Of a stretch of DNA of 64,000 nt, positions 33,652 to 44,109 are shown piece after piece. The DNA lies in NCBI RefSeq assembly GCF_030272615.1, contig NC_081406.1:232802396-232866395 (forward strand), read 5' to 3'. Within the stretch, counting starts at the first letter, position 1. Every line of letters begins with the position of its first letter. A model generated the notes under the pieces. The model saw only the letters and a list, made by a program, of their open reading frames with translations, was not told where the DNA came from and did not search any database. The DNA comes from Cryptomeria japonica. Lineage: Eukaryota; Streptophyta; Pinopsida; Cupressales; Cupressaceae. Position numbers and translations under genes: made by a program.

Positions 33652-35780
33652 TCAACCTTGTAGTTGAGTAGTTATTAGCTGAAGAATATCTCCCAAAATT
33701 AAGTTTATGCCATCCATAAACTTCTTGCTCTCCTTTATTGCTATCTCAGTTCTGTGTATTGTACCGGTGAGATGCTGCAAGTGCTCTGCCGGTGTTTTGC
33801 TACCCTGTGTTAGTGCCTCTAAGATTTCCTTACGCAGAGATGCTAAATAGTCCAATCTTGGACTTAGTTTAGATCTCAAAATTTTTGCCTTGTTTATTAT
33901 TTTCTCTTTCTAATTTGAGCAATTCTTCCTCAAAATTTGTTATCTTTTCCTCAAAAACTGATAATGTATTGGGTGAGTTAACAAAATTATCAGCAAGTTT
34001 ATTGATCTCTTCTTGTACCTTGCTTATCTTTTTGTCTACATTCGTGGTCAAAAAGTTTATCTTACAGGTGTCTTTATACAGAGTTTTGTACTCTTTCAAT
34101 AAATTGCACAGTTCTGGTAGAAGTGTGTCAAATTCCCTGTTACACTTCTTTATTCCTTCCTCAAAGAATTTATGTTTCTCTTTTTCTACACTTTCCTTTA
34201 TAGTTTCTACCTTTGTTTGCTCAAAATTTCCAGAAATATATTTACAAGGTGTATCCAACTGGCCTAACGAATCTTTGTTGGCTATATTACAATTTGGAGC
34301 TATTAATTTCAAAACTAGAATTGAATCATCTATTGCTTTATAGGCTTGTGAGATATAATCAGTTATTTTCTTGATAGAATCGAGCAATACCTCTGTTACA
34401 TTTGATGGTGACCCATTAAACTGAGTGCCGGTGGAAGGGACCATGCTGGTATTGACCTCTAGTAGGTCTGTTTGTGTCTCCATCTCTTTAAGCACAGTTT
34501 TCTCTGCATCTTTTCTTACTAGTGCCATCTGTTCTGGAGCCTTTAGCTCTATTGGTTGCTCTGTTTGTGTTCTAGATTCCATCTTTTTCTCTGAATCTGC
34601 TGCTGATTACTCTTGGTTTCCTATTGCCGGTTGCTCTTTATTATCAGATTTATCTGTGGTATCCTTATCTACCACTATGTTGATTTTTTGAGTATCAACA
34701 TTTACAGTATATAGGACTTCAGGATTAGGATTGTTATCCTCCGTGTCCATGCTCTCAGCTGTCGGTTGATCTTCTGCAGTTGTTTTTACCAGTGGAGTAT
34801 TTAAAGGAGGTGGGGGTAAGTTGTCTCTAATCTTGATACTTGGCGGTCCACCAACTTTACCTTTCCCTTTGTCCTTTTGATATACCAGAATGGGCTTGGG
34901 ATTCATATATTCTTCTTGTTTTTCTTTTTCAATCAAGAATCTATCCCAACCATCTTCTATTTCAGTTGAAACTTCAGTAACTCTACCTGCCATTAATGAT
35001 ATTTGCCGATGTGCAGTGGAAAAGACTGTCTGGTTGGCTTGAGCTATCAAATCATCAATTTCCTTAGGTGAGTTGACTGGGTCTACTACAAGTAATTTTT
35101 CTATTTTAATTTTCTTATCCAACTCAATTATTCCTTGCCTTCTAGCCTCAAGTCTTTTATATAATTCATCAGGAATTTCATTTAGGACTTTCATCAAAAA
35201 CTTGTTATACATGTCCATGTGTAGTATAACACTTTCATCAACTTGTCCTTTCTCATCTTCTGATAGGGTGTCATAGATTTTCCCTATGTTTTTCAATTTA
35301 CCTTCCCCTGTGATTTCATTCAGTAATATGTTAAAAGGGGCCAAGTCAGTGTCTGTCTGCTTCTTCTTTTTGGGGGTCAACTTTTTCTTAGGTGTGGCTT
35401 TCTTGACTGGAGACCTTACAACTTGGTGCTTCTGTCTTGTCCTTCTAGGTGAAGGAGTGGATACCGATGAGGGGTCTCTTTTCCTAACAACTCTTTTGAA
35501 AGTTGCTGGCATATCTCCTTCTGAGGAGGTATCTACCGGTGATAGATGAGTTTCAGGCTATTGGGCTGCCAACTCTTCTTCTGTTATACCAGTTTTCTTT
35601 AGTACATCATCTTTTAAGGCTTTTTCTTGCTTGCTTCCTTTCCTCAAAGATGCCTCAACTTTCTTTACTCTCTTTTTAGATTGAATTTGACTTTCAATGT
35701 GCTCAGCACTACCAAATACTTCTTCCTTTGGTTCATTGGGGGCTTCTAGAAGTGCTTTGGAAACTTTACCAGTGTCAAGA
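33652..35780 (-). pseudogene. D protein: unrecognised ORF with shared core and coiled coil
   Basis: The frame is open from just after the leader (EDLDTGKVSK at 35780), with stops only at GITEEELAAQ (then TAG), after PAIGNQE (34607, TAA) and a frame slip near 33870. The first Met is at 35512 (MPATFKRVVRKRDPSS). Layout: Lys/Pro-rich basic segment, core about 35138-35335 (LKNIGKIYDTL, MDMYNKFL, IPDELYKRLEAR), then ANQTVFSTAHRQISLM, a Pro-rich and acidic linker, and a long Lys/Glu/Leu coiled-coil-like tail (VQEEINKLADNF, NFEEELLKLERENN) ending near 33652. Core and layout match L and J. Function unknown; no enzyme motif is seen. Confidence 0.75.
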
Positions 35781-35832
35781 TCTTCCTCAAGCTGTTAGGC
35801 TTTTGAAAATAGAGGACCAGGCTCTGATACCA
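35779..35832 (-). other. Primer site and conserved leader of element D
   Basis: The primer site TGGTATCAGAGC (35821-35832) is perfect. The next 40 or so bases on the element strand include GGTCCTCTATTTTC and AACAGCTTGAGGAAGATCTT, closely matching the leaders of A (3383-3423) and C (40288-40328), where the gag start codon follows at once. In D the unknown ORF follows instead. Confidence 0.85.
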
Positions 35833-35834
35833 AA

Positions 35835-36715
35835 TGTTAGGGTTCCCATAGATACTGAGAGGGGGGGGTGAATCAGTATCTGACCGGTTATGAAATTTTC
35901 TTAAAACTGAATATGTAGAATATAAAGTAACAGTATACCGGTATGCAAGAATTAATGCAAATAACAAAATCAAAAGCATCCACATGAAAAGAACACCATA
36001 ACACAAGATTTTTAACGAGGAAACCCGATGTGGGAAAAACCTCGGTGGGATTTGTGACCCACAATATTCACTTACTGGCCAATAAGAGAATATTACTTAC
36101 AATAGGGGCCTGCACATGCAGGAAGGCCAATTGCCTAGAGCTCACTACTCAATAAGAACTCACACTGACTTACAATGAGGATTTACACAAATCCAATATT
36201 CTGTACTGCTTTACAATAGCATCTTCAATGCCAGATTCAGTACCGGTTCTTGCTCTGTTCTTTACATATACCCTTGACCTACAATTCACACATTAGGTCT
36301 GCCTTATAATTTATTTATTGCATTCTATCCATATCCTACAAATGCCTACAATGATCTCTTTTATATACAAGAGTCATTTTACAATTTTGCCAAGTCGGCT
36401 TACAATGATAAACAAAATATTACATATCAAAAATCCTGTCGGCCTCTGTGCCGATATACATATTTCCTTCTGTGTTGGTGTACATCTTCTGTGCCAGTGC
36501 TGGTGTAGATTGATTTTGTTGATGTCGGAGCACTGTTTTGTTTGAGTAATGCTCTGCTAGTATAATGTCTTGCTGGTGCCATAGGATTGCAAGGTTGCCT
36601 ATGTAATGCTTTGCTGGTATAATGTCTTGTTGGTGCCATAGGATTGTAAGGTTGCCATCAATGAAAAAACCTTCAATCACACACAATGTCTCATTAGAGT
36701 GTCCATATGCCAACA
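35835..36715 (-). repeat. 5' LTR of element D (881 bp)
   Basis: It matches the other LTR except for a 57-bp tandem duplication (units starting 36546 and 36603) and one fewer 19-bp unit, which together explain the 38-bp length difference. The TATA box is at 36358-36367. Confidence 0.95.
36045..36122 (-). other. Three-hairpin block in LTR of element D
   Basis: GTGGG/CCCAC (36045-36049, 36058-36062), AATATTC/GAATATT (36063-36069, 36088-36094) and CCTGCA-CA-TGCAGG (36109-36122). Same order and spacing logic as in copia A but with different stem sequences for the second hairpin. Confidence 0.6.
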
Positions 36716-37947
36716 GACTCAACACACCAACCTATGCATGCATGCCAATTCATCTCCACATGGCAATTATGTCGGCATCCACCTTTGTGTCAATATAGAT
36801 TGGATCATCGACCAGCTCCATTACCGAGTTCATCTACCATCTTACTAACCCTATCGGGTAAACCCTTAACCATACTATCATCAACCTTACACCTCTCTTC
36901 TCTTCTAGTGGAACTCTTAACCAGTTAGCACTCTTTATAACCTACCTTATGCACATCTTCATTAGATGGGAGTCTTTTGCATCTGCACCTTGTCCATATT
37001 ACTAGTGGACATACATACCAGGAAACACTCTTGATGAAACCATATCATCATCCTTCAATTGAATCCATCTTCAATCTGGCCATCTTCCTCTATCGATAGC
37101 TGCTTAGCCTTTCCTTCTTCATCATCAGCTTGGACCATATCTCAACCGGTTTGTCAAAGTGACCAACCCATCACTCTTCACCTATATAGGTAACTCAACA
37201 TATCATCTATGTCAGTCTATTGCATATCCCTAATTTCATGCACTTGTGGCATTCCTTTGATTCATTGATAGATCAGGTGTGAGCCTTCAAATACCTAGCT
37301 TTACCTCTTCTTCCTTATCACACAAAACTATGATGCACACTGTGCATAATAAGAGATAAGTTCCAGTTACCTATGGTAGTGAATCCTTGTAATCAGCATC
37401 CTATAATGCACTCATGTGGCTTTTCTATTTGTGCAACATATCTTCAAATAGGCATATGTGATCCAGTAAAGGCACATTCATTGTTAGTCATCTCTTCACA
37501 TGGTGACTACATCTTTATCTAGAGGGAGTCCTCTTGTTTTGCATCCACACAACATACTGGTGACCTGTACATCCTTCTCCTGCTGTGTTGATGCAATTTT
37601 GGTAGCATTCCACCTCTTCATCACAAACAACAGCTCAAGCACCTTTCTCATCCTATTTGTATACTAGTCATAAGATTGCCAGTTGGCAACTACTCACTGT
37701 CAACACAAATCTTACTAGTTGACATCCTTTTCTTATTGATGATAGATTGTACCAGTGACTTATCGATTTCATCCACACAAGTCAAACACTAACTTATGTA
37801 CGGGTGACTTCAGTGATCATTCTCTTCCTTAGCGGTGACCTGCAACACTAGTTGACATCAATGACTGCATGTCAACAATAATCTGGCCCATATCAATTGT
37901 CCTTCTATATCGGTTGACATCAATGACAACACAATGCCAACAATCTC

Positions 37948-38740
37948 TTGTTATAAGATCTATATGCTTTTCTTTCATTAGAGTAAACAAGAAACCTTCA
38001 TCATATAGAGGATCAAACTTTTTAATAAAATCATCTCTTTTGATATAGCATTTACTACCAAAGATTCTGAAATATTTAACTGAAGGTGTATGACCAAACC
38101 ATAGCTCATAAGGTGTCTTACCGATGTCTCCCTTGATATGAACTTTGTTGAATGTGTATACCGTCGTGCTCATAACTTCTCTCCAATATATATGAGGAAT
38201 ATTAGCTTCTATCATCATAGTTCTATCTACATCCAAGATAGTTGTGTTCTTTCTTTCCATGACACCATTTTGCTAAGGTGTCCGGGGTGTAGACAACTGT
38301 TTCCTTATCCCATGCTTCTCACAATAACTATTATATTCACTAGATGTGAATTCACCACCCTGATCTGACCTTAAGCATTTAATCTTCAACCCTATCTCTA
38401 TCTCAACTTTAGCTTTAAAGATCTTAAAATTTTCAAAAGCTTCAGATTTCTCCCTTAGAAAAGTAACCCACATCATTCTAGAATAGTCATCAATGATTAT
38501 CATAAAATATCTATCACCCTGAAACTTTTTATTCTAGTAGGACCACATAAATTAGTATTAACAAGATCAATAACATCATTAGATTTGTCTTGTATACTCT
38601 TAAAATAAGTTCCAACCTGCTTTCCTATTTGACATTCCTTACATACCAGATTATAGGGTTTCACAATCTTAGGTATATCTCTAACAACCTTAGTTGAACT
38701 AATCTTTACAATGCAATCAAAATTCATATGACACAACCTC
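37948..38740 (-). pseudogene. Copia C integrase, decayed
   Basis: The zinc region ends RLCHMNFDCIVKISS and CKECQIGKQVGTYFKS; the core has NTNLCGPTRIKSF, IIIDDYSRMMWVTFLREKSE and CLRSDQGGEFTSSEYNSYCE, then LSTPRTP, a stop, ERKNTTILDVDRTMM, NIPHIYWREVMSTTVYTFNK and FGSKCYIKRDDFIKKFDPLY. The catalytic Asp in RSDQGGEF is kept. The C-terminal end is cut by solo LTR B2 at 37947 inside the YRSYNKRLQK segment and goes on at 31274. Confidence 0.9.
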
Positions 38741-40286
38741 TTATGCCATAGCCAACTCTCATCAATCTATGCAATCAAACATGTCTTCTCACCAGAGTTC
38801 AAATGAAAGATGTTACCTTTAGTCTGTGTACTAGTTGCAATCTCCAATCTAGATCTATTAATGATTTTGCATTTTCCATCCTTGAACTGTAATTGAAATC
38901 CCTTATGCACTAGCTGTCCTACACTCAAAAGATTATGCCTTAAACCTTCAACATAATAAACATTATTAGTGTTATGATTACCATCCATTGATATAGTTCC
39001 TCTTCCTTTGATCATGCATGCTTTGTTATCTCCAAATCTAACCAGTCCACCATCAAATTCTCACAAAAATAAAAACTTCCTTTTATCTCCAGTCATATGA
39101 TGTGAACGTCAACTCTCTATCACCCATTCATCCTTGTCTTCAATTTTAGAAGAAAGGGCCTTTTCATCATTTTAAATAATAGGTGCCAAAGAATCTTCCC
39201 TAATATCCAAAAATACCCATTCCTTACCACTACCAGATCCACTAGCTGAATCTTGTGCCAGTTCATCATTAGAATCAGTCACACCTTCCTCATCCATTTA
39301 GTAACATGATTTGTCTCTATTTCTCTTATACTTATGCTTGTTCTAATAATCATGGTTAAGCCTAAAATATCTTATATCTTTCTCTTCAAATATTGAATTC
39401 CTCTCAAGACATCTAGTTTCAAAATGACCTATCTTATTACATGCAAAACATTTAAAAGGTTTTTTTCCTTCATACTTACTTCCTGTCAAACCTTTAGGTA
39501 CTCTTCTATCCAATAGGGCTTTAAGTTTCTCATACTGTTAACCTTCTTTCTTCATTTTATCCAGTTCCTTCGTACATAAAGCTTTCTAATCACTCTTGTT
39601 TGTTGATGATGTAGGTGCATGAAAAGAAGATTAAGTCTTTACAGCTCCTTAAGGATCCAATTCTTCAATATCAAAAGTAGATAATTTTCCAACCAAAGTA
39701 TCCATGTTAATAGATGTGTTAGCCATTGTTCTCAACTCATTAATTCCAGTATCCTTCATTTTGTAAGTCGGTGGCAAAGATCTCAATACTTTATAAATAA
39801 TATCATCTTCTCTAAGAGATCCACCACAGTACTGAATTCCCATAACAATTTCATCAACTCTTTCCATAAAACAAATAATCCTTTCATCTTCTTCCATCTT
39901 TAGGTTATCATACCTCACCTGGTAACCATCAAGTTTAGGAATTTTAATAGTAGGGTCACCTTCATTTAGAGCCTCGAACTTATCCCATATAGCCTTCACA
40001 TTTGATTGGTCAGTTAATCCCATTATTTGCTAATCAGAAAGTGTGCTCAAGACTACTTCTCTTTCTCTACAATCATATTCAATATCCTTATCCATTTTTA
40101 TCAGAGTCTAGGATTGCCATATGCCGGATTATGAGGAATATAGCCTTTCTCCGTGATATCTCAATTCTCTTTCACAATACATCTCAAATGAGTCTTCATC
40201 TGAATCTTCCATACTCTGTAATTTGTTGAATCAATCTTAGGGGTTTCTCTCCAAAAAATAGATGCAGTTGAATTATTAGTTGCCAT
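38741..40286 (-). pseudogene. Copia C gag, zinc knuckle, protease and pre-integrase, decayed
   Basis: Gag opens at 40286 with MATNNSTASIFW, then TNYRVWKIQMKTHLRC, KAIWDKFEALNEGDPTIKIP, MEEDERIICFMERVDEIV and LRSLPPTYKMK. A complete zinc knuckle CFACNKIGHFETRC lies near 39420-39460. The protease active site should read DSG but is DS followed by a stop, then SHHMTGDK (39090-39130). Downstream are GRGTISMDGNHNTNNVYYVE, LRHNLLSVGQLVHKGFQL and the pre-integrase HLNSGEK. Many stops are present. The stretch is otherwise a normal copia N-terminal polyprotein. Confidence 0.9.
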
Positions 40287-40328
40287 AGGATCTTCCTCAA
40301 GTGGTTAAGCTTCTTCAAAGAGGACCAA

Positions 40329-40340
40329 GCTTTAATACGA
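40329..40340 (-). other. Primer binding site of copia C (decayed)
   Basis: The element strand reads TCGTATTAAAGC against TGGTATCAGAGC, three changes. Leader 40288-40328 matches those of A and D. Confidence 0.8.
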
Positions 40341-40342
40341 AT

Positions 40343-41551
40343 TGTTAGGATTACCGGTGAACAATTGAGAGGGAGGGTGAATCAGTTGTCAACAGATTAA
40401 GAAACTTTAAGTGCACAAAACCTTTTACTGGGATGCATAAACTAAATACTGGGATAGCCGATATAATAATTAATCATAGGCATAAATCAAAAAATAATTA
40501 CCAACCATCCATAACACATAACACCAGAATTTTTATGTTGAAAATCTAATAAAGGGAAAAACCATGGTGGGAAGCCTACCCACAGTCAAATATTACTTCT
40601 GCAACAAGTATGTGATTATAATAAGAGGGGCCTGCATGTGCAAGAAGGTACATTTCCTAGAGCACACTACTCATCACAAAAGGAGCCTCACTGACTACAA
40701 ATAAGTGCAGACTACAATCTAAAAAGATGAGTGAACTGCAAGAATAACATCTCCTATGCTTGAGTATAGTTCCGGTTAAGCTCAATACCAAAGGTCTTAA
40801 ACCTCTTACACAAACCCAACCAAATCACCTATGATTGACCAAAACCTCTGCATATGATTATAACTTTATTTGCACATAGATAATCCCATAAACATAATCC
40901 CTCCTATGCTCTACAAAGAGATCTTACATCATATTTATACCAACCTAGGACCTAAACAATTAGGCCGGCCACCTAAAAGATAATACAATATATCTGTTAC
41001 ATAATCCTTTAAACCAATGATAAACCAATTTGGCCTAAGACCAAAACAACATAAATCCAACCAGTGACACATCGTGAGCATCAACCAACACGTTACACAA
41101 ACCTATCCACAACCTACCAGAATAACACCGAAACCAAAATAGGTAACCATAAGCCAAATGAAACACCATGAAAAATTGAAACACGGACATGATAATCATC
41201 AGCATCCTGATAATCTTCGACAAGTTGCACCAAAATTATCAGATTCATCAAAAGATCTTCATCAAAGTGTTGTCGGTAAAACCCTTATCGGTGACCAAAA
41301 GGCTTACTAGAACTAATGATAGCATCTGGATCATCAAATCCTAAATCAACTGAGTGTGATATACATCAGGAACATGTTAATAACCAATCCAAGACAATTC
41401 TACAAGGTGGACCGAACTGGAGACCAATCTCCTAATCAACATCGAAATCTAACCACTCTACCGGAAGCCAGTAGATGATAAAACAATTAGTGTTGACATC
41501 AATGATAAAACATCAATGCAACACATAATCAATTCCTCCAAATTTTTAATA
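40343..41551 (-). repeat. 5' LTR of copia C (1209 bp)
   Basis: It runs from TGTTAGGATTACCGG to TTTTTAATA at 41551, followed by GATGT (41552-41556). The expected terminal TTGCCAACA has changed at four positions, three of them C to T. Hairpins GTGGG/CCCAC (40567-40583) and TACTT/AAGTA (40594-40610), TATA-like box at 40931-40939. Confidence 0.92.
40567..40644 (-). other. Hairpin block in LTR of copia C
   Basis: GTGGG/CCCAC, TACTT-CTGCAAC-AAGTA (40594-40610) and a weakened third stem CCTGCA-TG-TGCAAG (40631-40644). The other C LTR has CCTGTA-CA-TGTAGG (10424-10437), still pairable with G-U pairs. Confidence 0.5.
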
Positions 41552-41556
41552 GATGT

Positions 41557-42770
41557 TAATTTGACATAAAATTACATTCAACCAGAAGAGCGGGCACAAG
41601 ACACTTCCATTGTGGAAGTGCATACAGAGGTTCCTGATGTACAGAAAGATCAATCAACTAAGAAATACACTACGACAATACAAACAAATGAACAAAACAC
41701 TAATACTACTACGGTTGATACCTCTGGTGAAGTTGAACAAGATCCTTTGGTGATAGAGGTTGATTCAGTGAAGGAAACTGACGACAATGGAAAAGGTGTT
41801 CAGGAAAAGGGAGAGGTTGAAGTAGAAAAGGGTGAAGATACTATAAGAGATGCAAGTGCGGAGGAGATAGAGAAGGATGATCAGGCTCTAGTGATAGTGG
41901 CAAGAGACACTGTAGTCGACAAGGGAAAACATGTTGTCTCAGACTTTGATGATTTCACTCAAGGACCCATTGACCTTAGTTCTCTATCTCATATTAAATA
42001 ATTAAAGCTTGCAACTCTTGCACAAGAAAAGGCAAGTGAGGACTTACTCAAGTCCCACACTACACACAATGATTTAATAACCTTGGCGCCAGATGTATTA
42101 GAGAAAATTATGCCATCCTTCAAACTGGATAAACTAATACTCTCTCCAATAAGCTTAGGAGCATGCTAAATGCAGTAGATTCTCATTTTATGTCTTTAGA
42201 GAAAGCAACATATGCTTGGGTTTTGACTCAGTTCAATGCTATCAGACTAAAAAATTTTTTGAAGATGATTGAGGGAGATAGGGTGAGCTTGATAACTTCC
42301 ATAAAGAGTATACAAGATGCATTAGATGAAGGTGGCCAAATATACAAGTTATGTCTAGTTTTGCCTAGGTTTACTATGGACATTGAGAACAAAATAAGAG
42401 AATGTGAAGGACATCTTGCTAGCATATCTCAATCATATGCACCTGAATTAGTTTCGGCTAGCAATTTTGAAGGTCAAATTATGAGTATATTGGATAAGAT
42501 TAAGAGTTTAAATCAAGAGAAGGAAAAAATTTTGGGCAGAGTGGGAGAAGTAAGAAGCCTTACCACTCCTCAGATAGAATCACTGATCAACATTATGCAA
42601 GATGCAAAGGATGCTCTGAACAAGAGTGTTCTAACAAATAGAAGAGGATTAGAGACACATGACTATATTTTCAGTGGTATGATCAACATTTTGGAGAGTT
42701 TTAAGAAGGGTTGGGATAACCACTTGTTGATCCTAAAGACAATTTTTGCAGATATCTTTGAGTTTTTGTA
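41557..42770 (+). pseudogene. J protein, acidic linker and coiled-coil tail
   Basis: This continues J beyond copia C. First an acidic stretch at 41612-42001 (VEQDPLVIEVDSVKETDDNG, EKGEVEVEKGEDTIRDASAE), then after stops and a frame slip a segment at 42163-42770 with SLEKATYAWVLTQFNAIRLK, MDIENKIRECEGHLASISQS, ILDKIKSLNQEKEKILGRVG and LTTPQIESLINIMQDAKDAL. It ends KTIFADIFEFL with a stop at 42768-42770. The tail is helical and coiled-coil-like, as in D. The region 42771-42998 is untranslated tail with a polypurine tract (AAATGGGGAGAT, 42987-42998). Confidence 0.65.
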
Positions 42771-42998
42771 AGTAACTGTATATATCCTTGTATATAAATT
42801 TTGTCAGATTCATATCTTTGGCATTTCTATCAAAGGGGGAGAGAGTGAAGTGAAAAATGGTGCAAATCCTTAGGGGGAGCTTGTTTAACTTCTTGAGTCT
42901 TGTTGAGTTTTTAATATTTTTTGAAATTTTGAAGTTTTGCAGCTTTAAGTGTACAATTCATTTTTCACAGTGTTGCCATCAATGCCAAATGGGGAGAT

Positions 42999-44109
42999 TG
43001 TTGGCAAGAGACACCATTCCGATGAAGATTGGTGTATGAGAAATTCTTAGGAGTTGTCACTTATGGCTTGAATCAGTTTAGAAATCATATCTGGTGTACA
43101 TAGATTTGATTTACTGGAAGTTGCATTGTTCATAAGGCATAAGTCTGGAAGGTGGAATACAATAATCGACATAGTATGAGTGTATTGCAAGTAGATGATT
43201 CAAGGTTTGAGGCATCTTATTCTATAATCCTAATAACTGATGTTGATTCATGAGCGAGATTGAAGGTCTGCTATCTGGTAATCCAAGAAGAACAAAGCTA
43301 TTTTGGTATAACACGTGGTTTGGAATCTTTGTGATGATTTTGGTGATTAGTTTTGAGTTCAAGGAGATTGGGCCAACATATGTGAAGCATTTTATCATCT
43401 TGTTTAGGTCTGCATATGGATTTGTGGATGGATTGAGCTAACTTGTTGGTTACATATTTCATGTTGCATGTTATGTGATTTTTGGAAGCCAACATGATAA
43501 TTGATTTGTTTTATTAGTTCAAATATGTAAGATTGATTTGGTTGAGAATTTTGAATGATGATATGTATGTGAGAAGTTTGTATGAGTGAATGTCTTAAGT
43601 TTGGTAAATGTGATTAACGATTTTGATGCTCCATTATATGATAGAGTAGCAAAATAGAGCAGAGAGACAAAATAGTTGTAGAAGGATAATCAAGCTTAAT
43701 CGGAACTGCTATTTTGCATTAGTAGATTCTATTATTTAGTTCATTCATCATTGTAGTCAATTGAAATCATTTGTAAGGCAGTGAGCCTTCCTTTGGGTTT
43801 TATCCCTCTTATGTATTTGAGCAGTGAGCTCTAGGCAGTGTGCCTAAATGCAAGTGTATTCCCATTTTTGTAAAATTATCATACTCATGATCAAAGTGTA
43901 ATAGTGTTGTGGGTGTAAATCCAATTATGGTTTTTCCCTTTCCGTGTTTCCACATAAAAATATTGGTGTTATGGTTTTCTGGTTGATTGGATTATGTTTC
44001 TGCACTTTACTTTCAATATTATGCATCTGGTGGTTAAAGAATCAGTTCAATAAATTTGTGAATTGTAGAATACTCATTCACCCCTCCCTCTCAGTGTTTA
44101 TTGATTCCA
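42999..44109 (+). repeat. 3' LTR of element J (about 1.1 kb)
   Basis: It starts TGTTGGCAAGAG right after the polypurine tract and ends in TTCACCCCTCCCTCTCAGTG and TTGATTCCA, the same G-rich box (reverse strand) seen in all related LTRs. The exact 3' end is uncertain by a few bases because the 5' LTR is missing. A degenerate third hairpin AATGCA-AG-TGTATT lies near 43849. Open frames at 43250-43441 and 43944-44177 are not considered genes. Confidence 0.8.

Larger units (their letters stand above)
32601..36715 (-). mobile_element. Pol-less, gag-less LTR element D (4.1 kb)
   Basis: LTRs at 32601-33443 and 35835-36715 are flanked by perfect GACTC (32596-32600 and 36716-36720). The 2.39-kb interior holds a primer site, a leader like that of A and C, one long ORF and a polypurine tract (ATCTCCCCCTTTGG on the plus strand at 33444). 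No gag or pol motif is found. The LTRs differ at about 14 of the first 470 positions, so D is fairly young. Confidence 0.92.
31280..37942 (-). repeat. Solo LTR B2, split by element D
   Basis: Same family as B1. It runs from TGTTAGACAC (31280) to GCCAACA (37942), and without D is about 2.54 kb. Flanks are ATCTT (31275-31279) and ATCTC (37943-37947), one mismatch; the host protein frame supports ATCTC as the original. D lies at 32601-36715. No internal region is present, so it is a solo LTR. The hairpin TTGGAGT/ACTCCAA is at 31505-31523 and the short tandem repeat at 31560-31665. Confidence 0.88.
10136..41551 (-). mobile_element. Ty1/copia element C, split by K, M and B2
   Basis: C has two LTRs of nearly equal length once inserts are removed (1208 bp left, 1209 bp right), flanked by GATGT. 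Its own internal part is about 4.6 kb after subtracting M and B2, a normal copia size. Domain order on the minus strand is gag, protease, integrase, reverse transcriptase, RNase H. It hosts gypsy K in its 3' LTR, M and B2 in pol, and through them L and D, so it sits at the base of two four-level nests (J>C>K>L and J>C>B2>D). Confidence 0.92.
6741..44109 (+). mobile_element. Pol-less LTR element J (5' end missing, split by B1 and C)
   Basis: J is reconstructed from three plus-strand pieces, 6741-7422, 9920-10135 and 41557-44109. The breaks are a solo LTR with duplication ACATA and copia C with duplication GATGT; removing each insert and one duplication rejoins the pieces. J encodes only an unrecognised protein similar to those of D and L, then a polypurine tract and a 3' LTR (42999-44109). 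No gag, protease, integrase or reverse transcriptase is seen. Its 5' LTR and start are lost at the Tat junction near 6740, so earlier coding content is unknown. Confidence 0.75.

Noticed and set aside
33869-34582. An envelope-like gene in D
   Set aside because: No signal peptide, membrane-spanning segment or Cys pattern; the sequence is charged and coiled-coil-like.
41612-42770. A possible host gene on the plus strand, opposite to most neighbours
   Set aside because: It is followed directly by a polypurine tract and LTR, and fits with 6741-7422 as one element protein once copia C and LTR B1 are removed.
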